From Micromonospora sp. MP36 (GTDB lineage Bacteria > Actinomycetota > Actinomycetes > Mycobacteriales > Micromonosporaceae), in the NCBI RefSeq assembly GCF_008119785.1, contig NZ_VSFA01000001.1, forward strand, positions 372,001 through 436,000: a stretch of 64,000 bases of DNA, read 5' to 3'. Positions 30,338 to 38,547 of this stretch are shown here, in pieces; positions within the stretch are counted from its first letter, which is position 1; each line of letters starts with the position of its first letter. The position numbers and the translations under genes were made by a program. The notes under the pieces were generated by a model. The model saw only the letters and a program-made list of their open reading frames with translations, made no database searches and was not told the DNA's origin.

Positions 30338-31150
30338 TCAGATGTTCAGCAGTTCGTACGCCAGCGCGGGCGCCTTGGTCACCGCGCTCCCGGTCGGCGC
30401 GGTGATCTTCGGCGTGCTGCCGAAATCGGTGTAGGCGACGACGTACTGGTACGCCTTGCGGCCCCCGGCCGCGGGCATCTCCAGCACCAGCGAGGACAGG
30501 TGCCCGTCCGGCCCGACCAGCGCGGTGAACGGCACCTGCTTGCCGGCCTCGCCGAGCGCCGCCGCCTCGCCCTCGTCCAGCGCCTTAACCGCCTCGCCGC
30601 CGGTCACGTCGATGACCCCGGCGTACTTCCCGGGGCCCTGCTGCTCGACGGAGGTCGCCGCGTCGATCAGCGGGCCGGCGTTGCCCTGGTCCGCGCCGTC
30701 GTAGCTCGGCACGCCGCCGCCGTCGGTGAGCTTGGTCCTGTCCAGCGCCATCCACTTGTCCGGGAGCTTCGGCAGGCCCGGGCGGCCGCTGAACTTCGCC
30801 TTCATCCAGACCTGGTCCTCGATGACCAGGAACGACATCTTCACGGTGACGCCGTCCTCCGGCGGCATCGCCATGTTCATCTCCATCGCCTTCGACGCCG
30901 GGTCGATCCGCCCGCTCAGATCGCTGGAGGCGTCCTTGCCGGTGAACCGGAAGGCACCCGCGGCCTCGTCGGGAACTGCGTCGAGGAGCGCCTGCTTCGG
31001 GTTGGCGGTCGGGCTGGTGGCCGAGCCGTTCCCCGGCGCGGCGTCGTTCTTCGGTCCGCAACCCCCGAGCAGGGTGGTGGCGGCCAGCATGGCCGCGACC
31101 GTGCCCAGCGTCCGGCGGACGGTTCCGGCGCTGCCCGTTGCCTGTGTCAT
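30338..31150 (-). CDS. LppX/LprAFG-like lipoprotein
   Basis: 270 residues from ATG 31150. Export signal with lipobox LLGGC (Cys31), then a disordered Asn/Ser/Pro stretch. The body (AFRFTGKDASSDLSGRIDP, MKMSFLVIEDQVWMKAKF-like strands, LVGPDGHLSSLVLEMP) fits the LolA/LppX half-barrel fold of mycobacterial LprG-type proteins, which carry lipids between membrane and envelope. An earlier in-frame start would place the signal peptide internally and was rejected. It is divergent from the SARP gene across the repeat region 31219-31256. Confidence 0.83.
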   Translation of the reverse strand: MTQATGSAGTVRRTLGTVAAMLAATTLLGGCGPKNDAAPGNGSATSPTANPKQALLDAVPDEAAGAFRFTGKDASSDLSGRIDPASKAMEMNMAMPPEDGVTVKMSFLVIEDQVWMKAKFSGRPGLPKLPDKWMALDRTKLTDGGGVPSYDGADQGNAGPLIDAATSVEQQGPGKYAGVIDVTGGEAVKALDEGEAAALGEAGKQVPFTALVGPDGHLSSLVLEMPAAGGRKAYQYVVAYTDFGSTPKITAPTGSAVTKAPALAYELLNI

Positions 31151-31218
31151 CGCAGTTCTCTTTCTCGCTTGCGTGGCCTCTGCCGACGACGATGCTGGGG
31201 GCCGCGACGGTGGTTCGG

Positions 31219-31256
31219 CTGCCGATATGCTGCCGTCCGACTGCCGTGCACTGCCG
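31219..31256. promoter_or_regulatory. Four phased CTGCCG direct repeats, SARP-type operator
   Basis: CTGCCG occurs at 31219, 31230, 31241 and 31251, that is with 11, 11 and 10 bp spacing; a fifth copy is at 31180. SARP proteins are known to bind heptamer direct repeats with 11-bp periodicity near the -35 region. The repeats lie 38 nt upstream of the start of the SARP gene at 31294 and in the shared region with the divergent lipoprotein gene. Confidence 0.6.
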
Positions 31257-31293
31257 GTCCGCACGGCCGGGGGTGTAGGAGCGGGGAAGTCGC

Positions 31294-33150
31294 ATGTCAG
31301 AGGCGTTGCGCTTCGAGATCCTCGGTCCGCAGCGGGCCTGGTACGCCGACCGTCCGCTCGACCTCGGCGCCGGCAAGCAGCGGGCCGTGCTCGCCGTGCT
31401 GCTGCTCTCCGCCGGCCGCCCGGTCTCCACCGGACAACTCGTCGAGGCGGTCTGGCCGGAGGAGCCGCCCGCGAACGGCCCCAACGTCGTGCAGAAGCAC
31501 GTCGCCGGACTGCGCCGGGTGCTGGAGCCGGACCGGTCCCCCCGTACGCCCGGGCGGGTGCTGACCCTCACCGACGCCGGCTACCTGCTGCGGATCCCGC
31601 CGGAGTCGGTGGACGCGGCCCGCTTCGAGCGCGGCGTGCAGCGGGCCCGGCAGCAGCACGCGGCCGGGCGTACCGCCGAGGCGCTGGCGGAGCTGACCGC
31701 CGCGCTGGACCTGTGGCAGGGGGAACCGTTCACCGGGTTCCCCGGGCCCTACTTCGACACCGCCCGGCACCGGCTGGTGGAGCTGCGGGCCGTCGCCCTG
31801 GAGACCCGCGTCGAGCTGGCACTGGAGAGCGGGCGGCACCGCGAGCTGGTCGGCGAACTGGTCGAGCTGGTGGCCGAGTTCCCGGTCCGGGAACGGCTGC
31901 GGCACCAGCTCATGCTGGCGCTGTATCGCAGCGGCCGGCAGGCGGAGGCGCTCGCCGCGTACCGGGAGTTCGCCGGGCTGCTCCGCGAGGAGTACGGCAT
32001 CGAGCCCGGCGAGGTGCTCCAGGAGTTGCACGGGCGGATGCTGCGCTCGGACGCCACGCTGCTGCCCGCGCGCACCGCACCGGCCTCGGCCCCGGCCGTG
32101 CCGGCTCAGTCGGCGCGCCCGGTCGAGACGGTCGCCGTCGCCACGGCCGCCGCGCCGGTCGCCCCCGGGAGCCCGGCGACGCCCGCCGCACCGGTGGCGT
32201 TCGAGGACCCGGCCACGCCAGCCGCGCCGGGGGCGTTCGAGAACCCGGCCCCGCCCGCCGCGCCGGTCGCGTTCGAGAACCGGACCGAAGCTGAGCCGGT
32301 CGCTGTGGCGGGGCCGGTCGGTCCCGCGCAGCCGGTTCCGGCCTCGCCGCCGGACTGGGGTGCTGGCCCGGTCCCACCGCCGGCGGGCTGGCTGCCGCCC
32401 GGCACCGCCACCGGGCCGGCGCAGGTCTGGCCCGCCGGCCCGCCGCTGGGGCCGGTGCCGATGCCCGCGGTCCCGCGTGGCGGCGTGCCACCCTGGCTGA
32501 GCATCGGTACCACCGTGGTGGCCGTGCTCACCGCCCTGGGCTCCTTCGGCTTCCTCACCTGGCTGGTGGTGCTCCTGTACGCGGTCTGGCGACGGAGCTG
32601 GCGCAACGGTCTCGCGGCGGCCTACTACCTGACCACGGCAGCGACCTGCCTGAGCACCGTCGGCACCAGCGAGACGGAAGACGTAACGGATTTCGAGGCC
32701 TTCCTGATCACCATCTGGCTGATCACCTGGCTGGCGGGCGCGGTGCACGTCGTGCTGCTCAACGGCCGGCTGCTCGGCTGGTTCCGCGCCCGCTGGCGTC
32801 GCCGGCCGACGACGGAGGACCGCCGGCTGCGCCGGGAGCACGCCCGCTACCTGCTCTACCACTACCCGACGGCGCGCGGGGAGCTGCACATCGGCCGCCC
32901 CGACCTGCCCCGGGCGTACGACGACGGTGGTCTGGTCGACATCAACGCGGTGGCGGACCAGGTGCTCCTCGGGTTGCCCGGGCTGAGTCCGACGCAGGCG
33001 CAGCATCTGATGCTGGATCGGCGCGTGCGCGGCGCGTACGCCTCGATGGAGGAACTGGCCGCCCGGTGTCTGCTGCCGCCCGCCGTGAGCGAACCGCTCC
33101 GCGAGGTGCTGCTCTTCCTGCCGCCTCCGTCGGCCTACCGGCCCTCGTGA
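31294..33150 (+). CDS. SARP/BTAD regulator fused to membrane segments and a C-terminal HhH domain
   Basis: 618 residues. 1-95: OmpR-type winged helix of SARPs (LRFEILGPQRAWYADRPLDLG, TGQLVEAVWPEEPPANGPNVVQKHVAGLRRVL). ~100-245: bacterial transcriptional activation domain (RFERGVQRARQQ, LRHQLMLALYRSGRQAEALAAYREF). ~250-395: Ala/Pro-rich linker with repeats of PAAPVAFENP. ~400-430 and ~466-495: clear membrane helices, with a weaker one near 440-455. ~545-600: VDINAVADQVLLGLPGLSPTQAQHLM and GAYASMEELAARCLL match a helix-hairpin-helix of the ComEA type. The regulator should therefore be membrane-anchored. GGAGCGGGGAAG precedes the ATG. Confidence 0.87.
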   Translation: MSEALRFEILGPQRAWYADRPLDLGAGKQRAVLAVLLLSAGRPVSTGQLVEAVWPEEPPANGPNVVQKHVAGLRRVLEPDRSPRTPGRVLTLTDAGYLLRIPPESVDAARFERGVQRARQQHAAGRTAEALAELTAALDLWQGEPFTGFPGPYFDTARHRLVELRAVALETRVELALESGRHRELVGELVELVAEFPVRERLRHQLMLALYRSGRQAEALAAYREFAGLLREEYGIEPGEVLQELHGRMLRSDATLLPARTAPASAPAVPAQSARPVETVAVATAAAPVAPGSPATPAAPVAFEDPATPAAPGAFENPAPPAAPVAFENRTEAEPVAVAGPVGPAQPVPASPPDWGAGPVPPPAGWLPPGTATGPAQVWPAGPPLGPVPMPAVPRGGVPPWLSIGTTVVAVLTALGSFGFLTWLVVLLYAVWRRSWRNGLAAAYYLTTAATCLSTVGTSETEDVTDFEAFLITIWLITWLAGAVHVVLLNGRLLGWFRARWRRRPTTEDRRLRREHARYLLYHYPTARGELHIGRPDLPRAYDDGGLVDINAVADQVLLGLPGLSPTQAQHLMLDRRVRGAYASMEELAARCLLPPAVSEPLREVLLFLPPPSAYRPS

Positions 33151-33187
33151 TCCCGGCCGTCGCCCGGATGCCTGGTAGAAATGCCGG

Positions 33188-35374
33188 ATGAGCCAGGATC
33201 GGGTGGCCGTACGGGAGCGGGCCGAGGCGGTGCTGCGGCGGCTGGCGGGCGAGCACGCCCGGCTGCGCGAGGACCAGTGGCGGGCCATCGAGGCGCTGGT
33301 GGTGGACCGCCGGCGCGTGCTCTGCGTGCAACGCACGGGCTGGGGCAAGTCGGCCGTCTACTTCGTGGCCACCGCGCTGCTCCGCCAGGTCGGCGCCGCC
33401 GGACCCGCCGCCGACATGGGAGGCGAGGCAGCCGGCCCGACGGTGATCGTCTCGCCGCTGCTGGCGCTGATGCGCAACCAGGTCGGGTCGGCGGCCCGGG
33501 CCGGCATCCGGGCCCGCACCATCAACTCGGCCAACCTCGACGAGTGGGACGAGATCACCGCCGAGATCCACGCCGGGGCGGTCGACGTGCTGCTGATCAG
33601 CCCGGAACGCCTCAACAACCCGGACTTCCGCGACGGCGTGCTGCCGAAGCTGGCCGCCACCACCGGGCTGCTGGTGGTGGACGAGGCGCACTGCGTCTCC
33701 GACTGGGGGCACGACTTCCGGCCGGACTACCGCCGGCTGCGGACCTTCCTCGGCAACCTGCCCGAGCGGACCCCGGTGCTCGCCACCACCGCCACCGCCA
33801 ACGCCCGGGTCACCGCGGACGTCGCCGAGCAGCTCGGTACCGAGCTGACCGCTCCGGCCGCCCAGCGACCGGACGTCCTGGTGCTGCGCGGCACCCTCGA
33901 CCGGGAGTCGCTCCGGCTCGGCGTGGTCGACCTGCCGAGCCCGGCCCACCGGCTGGGCTGGCTCGCCGACCACCTCGACGGGCTCCCCGGATCCGGGATC
34001 ATCTACACCCTCACCGTCGCGGCGGCCGGCGAGACGGCGGAGTTCCTCCGCGCCCGGGGCTGGCAGGTGGCCGCGTACACCGGCCAGGCCGACGACGCCG
34101 ACCGCCGCGCCGCCGAGCAGGACCTGCTGGACAACAAGATCAAGGCGTTGGTCGCCACCAGCGCGCTCGGCATGGGCTTCGACAAGCCCGACCTCGGCTT
34201 CGTGGTGCACCTCGGCGCGCCGCCCTCGCCGATCGCCTACTACCAGCAGGTCGGCCGGGCCGGCCGGGCCGTGGAGCACGCCGAGGTCCTGCTCCTCCCG
34301 GGTGCCGAGGACGCGGCCATCTGGCGATACTTCGCCTCGCTCGCCTTCCCGCCCGAGCAGCAGGTCCGCGCGGTGCTCGCCGCGCTGCACACCGACCGGC
34401 CGATGTCCACCCAGGCCCTCGAACCGATCGTCGACCTGCGCCGGACCCGGCTGGAGCTGATGCTCAAGGTGCTCGACGTGGACGGCGCGGTCCGCCGGGT
34501 GCGCGGCGGCTGGCTCGCCACCGGCGAGCCCTGGGTCTACGACGAACCCCGGTTGCGCCGCGTCGCCCAGGCGCGCACCGCCGAGCAGCAGGCCATGCTC
34601 GGGTACGCGAGCACGACCGGCTGCCGGATGCGCTACCTGCGGGAATGCCTGGACGACAGCGGGGCGGGCGACTGCGGCCGCTGCGACAACTGCGCCGGCC
34701 AGGTGGTCGGTCCCGAGGTCAGCGACGCCGCGCTCACCGCCGCGCAGACCTTCCTCGGCCGCCCCGGCGTGGCGATCGCGCCGAAGAAGCTCTGGCCGAC
34801 CGGCCTCGACGCGGTGGGCGTACCCCTCAAGGGGCGCATCCCCCCAGCGGAGCAGGCGCTGCCCGGCCGGGCCGTGGGTCGCCTCTCCGACCTGGGCTGG
34901 GGTGGCCGGTTGCGCGGCCTGGTCGGGCCGGACGCGGCGGACGGTCCAGTCCCCGACGACGTGGCGGCGGCGGTGGTCGAGGTGCTGAAGGCGTGGGCGC
35001 ACGGCGACGACCCGTGGCCGCGCCGGCCCGTCGCCGTGGTGGCGGTCGATTCCCGCACCCACCCGGCGCTGGTCGGTTCGCTCGCCGAGCGGATCGCCAC
35101 CGTGGGCCGGCTGCCGCTGCTCGGCCGGGTCGCCCGGACCGGTCCGTCGGGCTCCGCGGGGCCGCGCGGCAACAGCGCCCAGCGGGTACGCGCCCTGCAC
35201 GACGCCTTCGCGCTGCCCGACGAGCTGGCCGACGCCCTGGCCGGGCTGGCCGGGCCGGTGCTGCTCGTCGACGATCTGGTCGACTCCGGCTGGACCATGA
35301 CCATGGTGGCCCGGCTGCTGCGTCGGGCCGGCGCCCCGGAGGTGCTCCCGCTGGCCCTCGCGGCCGCCGGCTGA
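33188..35374 (+). CDS. RecQ-family DNA helicase fused to a phosphoribosyltransferase domain
   Basis: 728 residues. Helicase motifs: QWRAI, Walker A RTGWGKS (~50-56), DEAHCVSDWGHDFRPDY (~163), TTATAN, and motif VI QQVGRAGR. Zinc-binding Cys set CRMRYLRECL...CGRCDNC (~478-505). The helicase/RQC part is followed from ~600 by a phosphoribosyltransferase-like domain whose PRPP loop is VLLVDDLVDSGWTMT (~690). The HRDC domain of classical RecQ is missing. Start ATG 33188 lies 6 nt after TAGAAA (33176-33181), probably leaderless. The fused PRTase may have a regulatory or nucleotide-sensing role (inference). Confidence 0.9.
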   Translation: MSQDRVAVRERAEAVLRRLAGEHARLREDQWRAIEALVVDRRRVLCVQRTGWGKSAVYFVATALLRQVGAAGPAADMGGEAAGPTVIVSPLLALMRNQVGSAARAGIRARTINSANLDEWDEITAEIHAGAVDVLLISPERLNNPDFRDGVLPKLAATTGLLVVDEAHCVSDWGHDFRPDYRRLRTFLGNLPERTPVLATTATANARVTADVAEQLGTELTAPAAQRPDVLVLRGTLDRESLRLGVVDLPSPAHRLGWLADHLDGLPGSGIIYTLTVAAAGETAEFLRARGWQVAAYTGQADDADRRAAEQDLLDNKIKALVATSALGMGFDKPDLGFVVHLGAPPSPIAYYQQVGRAGRAVEHAEVLLLPGAEDAAIWRYFASLAFPPEQQVRAVLAALHTDRPMSTQALEPIVDLRRTRLELMLKVLDVDGAVRRVRGGWLATGEPWVYDEPRLRRVAQARTAEQQAMLGYASTTGCRMRYLRECLDDSGAGDCGRCDNCAGQVVGPEVSDAALTAAQTFLGRPGVAIAPKKLWPTGLDAVGVPLKGRIPPAEQALPGRAVGRLSDLGWGGRLRGLVGPDAADGPVPDDVAAAVVEVLKAWAHGDDPWPRRPVAVVAVDSRTHPALVGSLAERIATVGRLPLLGRVARTGPSGSAGPRGNSAQRVRALHDAFALPDELADALAGLAGPVLLVDDLVDSGWTMTMVARLLRRAGAPEVLPLALAAAG

Positions 35375-35484
35375 CGTTGTCGTCCACGGGTCGGCGAAAG
35401 TTCCCGGGCCGGCCGGATTGCGAGCGTCGCCACCGTCACCGACGGTCAGCCGAGCGGCACCGTACCTGGCGGTACCGTGGGCGC

Positions 35485-35715
35485 ATGACCGAGCAGCGAC
35501 CCGTCACCCAGACGTACGCCGTTACCGGGATGACCTGCGAGCACTGCGTGCGGGCGGTGACCGAGGAGCTGTCCGCGCTGCCCGGCGTCGAGGAGGTCCG
35601 GGTCGACCTCACCGCCGGCACGGCCACCCTCACCAGCGTCGAGGCGCTGCCGGTCGAGACCGTCCGGGCCGCCGTCGAAGAGGCGGGCTACGAACTGGCC
35701 GGCGGCGTTGCCTGA
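35485..35715 (+). CDS. Heavy-metal-associated (CopZ-like) chaperone
   Basis: 76 residues: QTYAVTGMTCEHCVRAVTEELSALPGVEEVRVDL carries the MTCxxC copper-binding motif on a ferredoxin-like fold. ATG start lies 6 nt after TACCGT (35473-35478) with no ribosome site, so probably leaderless. An imperfect inverted repeat (ACCGTACC, GGTACCGT) overlaps that box at 35460-35479. It overlaps the next gene by 8 nt. Delivers Cu(I) or a similar ion. Confidence 0.92.
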   Translation: MTEQRPVTQTYAVTGMTCEHCVRAVTEELSALPGVEEVRVDLTAGTATLTSVEALPVETVRAAVEEAGYELAGGVA

Positions 35716-36703
35716 GTCGCCGTCCGTCACCGCTCCCGAGGCCCCGGCCGAGCCGGCGCCCGAGCCCGGCCGTGACCTGACGCCGGGGGAGGGCGTGGTG
35801 GACCGGGCCACGCTGCGGCTCGCCCTGGTGGTGGGCGGGCTGGTGCTCGCCGTGCTGCTCGGCTTCGGCCTCGGCCGGCTGAACCCGCCGCCGACCACCG
35901 CGTCCGGCGCCGCCCCGGCGACCGCGACGCACACCCACGCGCCGGGCACCGGCGCGCACTCGCACGGCGGGGCCACGGTCACCCAGGGCGACGGCGTGGA
36001 CGCGGCGGGGCTCTCGCTCAGTTCGGCCGGCTACACGCTCACCCCGTCGACCGTGGAGTTCACCGCCGGCCGGGCCGGTGAGCTGCGGTTCCAGATCCGG
36101 GACGAGCGGCGGCGGCCGGTCACCCGGTTCGCCGTCGTGCACGACAAGCCGATGCACCTGATCGTGGTGCGCCGCGACCTCACCGGCTACCAGCACCTGC
36201 ACCCGACGATGGCGGCGGACGGCACCTGGTCGGTGCCGCTGACCCTGCCCGAGGCCGGGGTCTGGCGGGCGTACGCCGACTTCACCGCGGTCGCCGACGA
36301 CGGCCGGCAGACCGCCGTCACCCTCGGCATCGACCTGGCCGCGCCCGGCGGGTACGCGCCCCGGCCGCTGCCGGCCCCGGCCACCTCGACCACGGTCGAC
36401 GGGCTCACCGTCGGGTACGAGGGCACGCCGAAGGCGGGGGCGGCCGTGCCGCTGCGGTTCCAGGTGCTCACCTCCGGCGGCACGGCCGCCCCGCTCGAGC
36501 CCTACCTCGGCGCGTACGGCCACCTGGTCGCGCTGCGCGAGGGCGACCTGGGCTACGCGCACGTGCACCCGGAGACCCGGCGGGACGGGGAATCGGTCAC
36601 ATTCTCGTTCAGCGCGCCCGGGCCGGGCCGCTACCGGATGTTCCTCGACTTCCAGGTCGGCGGCGTGGTGCGTACCGCCGCGTTCACGGCGACGGTCGAC
36701 TGA
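35708..36703 (+). CDS. Membrane-anchored His-rich protein of the copper locus
   Basis: 331 residues from TTG 35708, overlapping the chaperone gene. One membrane helix (~38-58), then an exported part that begins with a His-rich stretch (THTHAPGTGAHSHGG). Two beta-sandwich-like halves each contain a His pair: YQHLHPTMAADGTW and YAHVHPETRRDG, and also VVHDKPMHLIVV. This pattern occurs in actinobacterial proteins annotated as heavy-metal-binding. Metal binding outside the membrane is inferred from the His residues and the chaperone neighbour; no enzymatic motif seen. Confidence 0.78.
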   Translation: MPESPSVTAPEAPAEPAPEPGRDLTPGEGVVDRATLRLALVVGGLVLAVLLGFGLGRLNPPPTTASGAAPATATHTHAPGTGAHSHGGATVTQGDGVDAAGLSLSSAGYTLTPSTVEFTAGRAGELRFQIRDERRRPVTRFAVVHDKPMHLIVVRRDLTGYQHLHPTMAADGTWSVPLTLPEAGVWRAYADFTAVADDGRQTAVTLGIDLAAPGGYAPRPLPAPATSTTVDGLTVGYEGTPKAGAAVPLRFQVLTSGGTAAPLEPYLGAYGHLVALREGDLGYAHVHPETRRDGESVTFSFSAPGPGRYRMFLDFQVGGVVRTAAFTATVD

Positions 36704-36716
36704 GAAACCGCCGGCG

Positions 36717-37133
36717 TCAGCCGGCCCGGCGGACCGGGCGGCGGGCCAGGTAGCGGAGCAGGTCGCGGATGTGGTGCTTCTCCTCCGCGGGGACGTGGGG
36801 ATCGGCCAGCCGCTCCAGGATCACCCGGACGTCCGCCTCGACCGGGGCGTCCTCCAGGCGCCGGCGGGGGACCTGGCCGGCGTCGGGGAGACCGAGGGCG
36901 CGGAAGGCCGCCGCCACCGGCAGGTCGAGCGCGGCGCAGAAGCCGCGCACCTTGGCCAGTTCGGGGTAGTCCTGCCAGTCGCCGGCCAGCCAGCGGAACA
37001 CCGTGGACCGCCCCACGCCGGTGTGCGAGGCCAGGTCGGTCACCGTCCAGCCGCGCTCCTCGCGGGCGTCGTCGATGGCGCGCCGCACGAAGCGGGCGAA
37101 GGCCATCTGCGGCGAAACTTCTGCGGAACCCAT
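36717..37133 (-). CDS. XRE-family transcriptional regulator
   Basis: 138 residues from ATG 37133. Helix-turn-helix at ~12-65: FVRRAIDDAREERGWTVTDLASHTGVGRSTVFRWLAG. The C-terminal half is charged (DAPVEADVRVILERLADPHVPAEEKHHIRDLLRYLARRPVRR) with no recognisable ligand domain. Convergent with the copper-locus membrane gene. Target unknown. Confidence 0.85.
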   Translation of the reverse strand: MGSAEVSPQMAFARFVRRAIDDAREERGWTVTDLASHTGVGRSTVFRWLAGDWQDYPELAKVRGFCAALDLPVAAAFRALGLPDAGQVPRRRLEDAPVEADVRVILERLADPHVPAEEKHHIRDLLRYLARRPVRRAG

Positions 37134-37264
37134 CCCCCGGGTCTTCCCTTTCCGGCCGGAGCACCCCTCGGTGCGCCTCCGAGGGTAGTACGAAGGCACG
37201 TCGAAGTAACCGACTGATCGGCCGGGTGACTCAATGGCCGGGACGACACATCGGTTGCCCCCGG

Positions 37265-38440
37265 TCAACTAACGTGACCCGCGGCGGCTCCGGCCGGCGA
37301 GTCCGCGAGCAGCGTCTCCAGGCGGGGTGTCACGCCCCACTGGTCGATCAACTCCCGGTATTCCGCCCGCTGTTCGGCGGCCGGCGGGTTGCCGGTGCGG
37401 CGGGCCCGGATCAGCAGGTTGCGCGGGGTATGCCGGGAGTCGACGAACTCCACCACCTCGGCGCGGTAGCCGTGCAGCCGGAGCAGGCCGGCCCGCAGCG
37501 CGTCGGTCAGCACGTCCGCGAACCGCTCGCGCAGGATGCCCTGCCGGGTGAGCAGCCCGTACGGCCCGGGAGCCGTACGGGAGCGGAGCTGGGCCGCCAC
37601 GTCGTGGTGGCAGCAGGGGGCGGCCAGCACCCAGCGGGCGTTCCACCGGACCGCGCGGGCGAGCGCCTCGTCGGTGGCGGTGTCGCAGGCGTGCAGCGCC
37701 AGCACCAGGTCGGGTGCCGGCTCGACCACCGCGTCCGCGATGGTGCCGGCCACGAAGCTGACCCGGTCGGCCCAGCCCAGCCGCTCGGCCAGCTCGCTGT
37801 TGCGGCGGCGCTGGTCCTCGCGGACGTCCACCCCGACCAGCGTCACGTCCAGCCCGCGTTGGATCAGGTAGCGGTGGGCCGCGAACGTCAGGTAGGCGTT
37901 GCCGCAGCCGAGGTCGACCACCCGCAACGGCCCGGTCAGGTCGTCGGGCAGGGTGGCCGCCAGAGCGCGCAGGAACGCGTCCACCTGGCGGCGCTTGGCC
38001 GCCGAGCCGCCGATCTCGGCGAAGATCGGGTCGCCCGGGTCGAGCAGGTAGTCCTTGGTCCGGTCGTGGGCGCCCGGCTCCGGCGCCGGTCGGCTCGCCA
38101 CGGCCCGGTGCACCTGCGCCTCGCCGGACTTGGTCACCCGGAGCTGGAGCGTGCTGTCGGCCGTCTCCACGTGCCAGTTGCCGAAGGGCTCGGCGAGCAG
38201 CGCGTCGATCGCCGCGCCGGCCTCCGCGCCCGGCGCCACGTTACGGGTGTACGGCCGGGCGCCGTCCGAGGTGGAGATCTGCAGCCGCGGGCCGGCCTTC
38301 AGGGTGACCGGGCGCAGCTCGGCGCGGACCACCGAGGGGCGCTGGCCGCGGCGCCGACCCGCGGCGACCGCCCGGGTCAGGGCGGGGTCGAGTAGCAGCG
38401 CCCGTACCTCGGTCAGGGCGGCGTCCAGCGGTTCCGGCAT
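37265..38440 (-). CDS. Class I SAM-dependent methyltransferase (METTL25/SAM-MT-like, PCCHH motif)
   Basis: 391 residues. N-terminal ~150 residues form a separate domain (LRPVTLKAGPRLQIST, NWHVETADSTLQLRVTKSG). A second part has KRRQVDAFLRAL, motif I VVDLGCGNAYLTFAAHRYL, VGVDVREDQRRRNSELA, LALHACDTATDEAL and APCCHHDV. The combination GCGxxYLTFA with PCCHH is typical of a widespread family thought to act on RNA or protein. Specific substrate unknown. The ATG start at 38440 is clear. Confidence 0.82.
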   Translation of the reverse strand: MPEPLDAALTEVRALLLDPALTRAVAAGRRRGQRPSVVRAELRPVTLKAGPRLQISTSDGARPYTRNVAPGAEAGAAIDALLAEPFGNWHVETADSTLQLRVTKSGEAQVHRAVASRPAPEPGAHDRTKDYLLDPGDPIFAEIGGSAAKRRQVDAFLRALAATLPDDLTGPLRVVDLGCGNAYLTFAAHRYLIQRGLDVTLVGVDVREDQRRRNSELAERLGWADRVSFVAGTIADAVVEPAPDLVLALHACDTATDEALARAVRWNARWVLAAPCCHHDVAAQLRSRTAPGPYGLLTRQGILRERFADVLTDALRAGLLRLHGYRAEVVEFVDSRHTPRNLLIRARRTGNPPAAEQRAEYRELIDQWGVTPRLETLLADSPAGAAAGHVS

Positions 38441-38489
38441 GGCCTCATCTTCCTCGTCGTCGGGCAGTCTGTTGATCCACCCCAGGTAC

Positions 38490-38532
38490 GCGACATGGGG
38501 GTGTCAGGCAGGTCCTGACACCCCCATGTCGC
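38490..38532 (-). terminator. Perfect hairpin downstream of the DEAD-box helicase
   Basis: 19-bp perfect stem (38490-38508 with 38514-38532; arm GCGACATGGGGGTGTCAGG), 5-nt loop, 15 nt beyond the helicase stop on the minus strand. Confidence 0.9.
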
Positions 38533-38547
38533 CGAAGCGGGTGTGAA

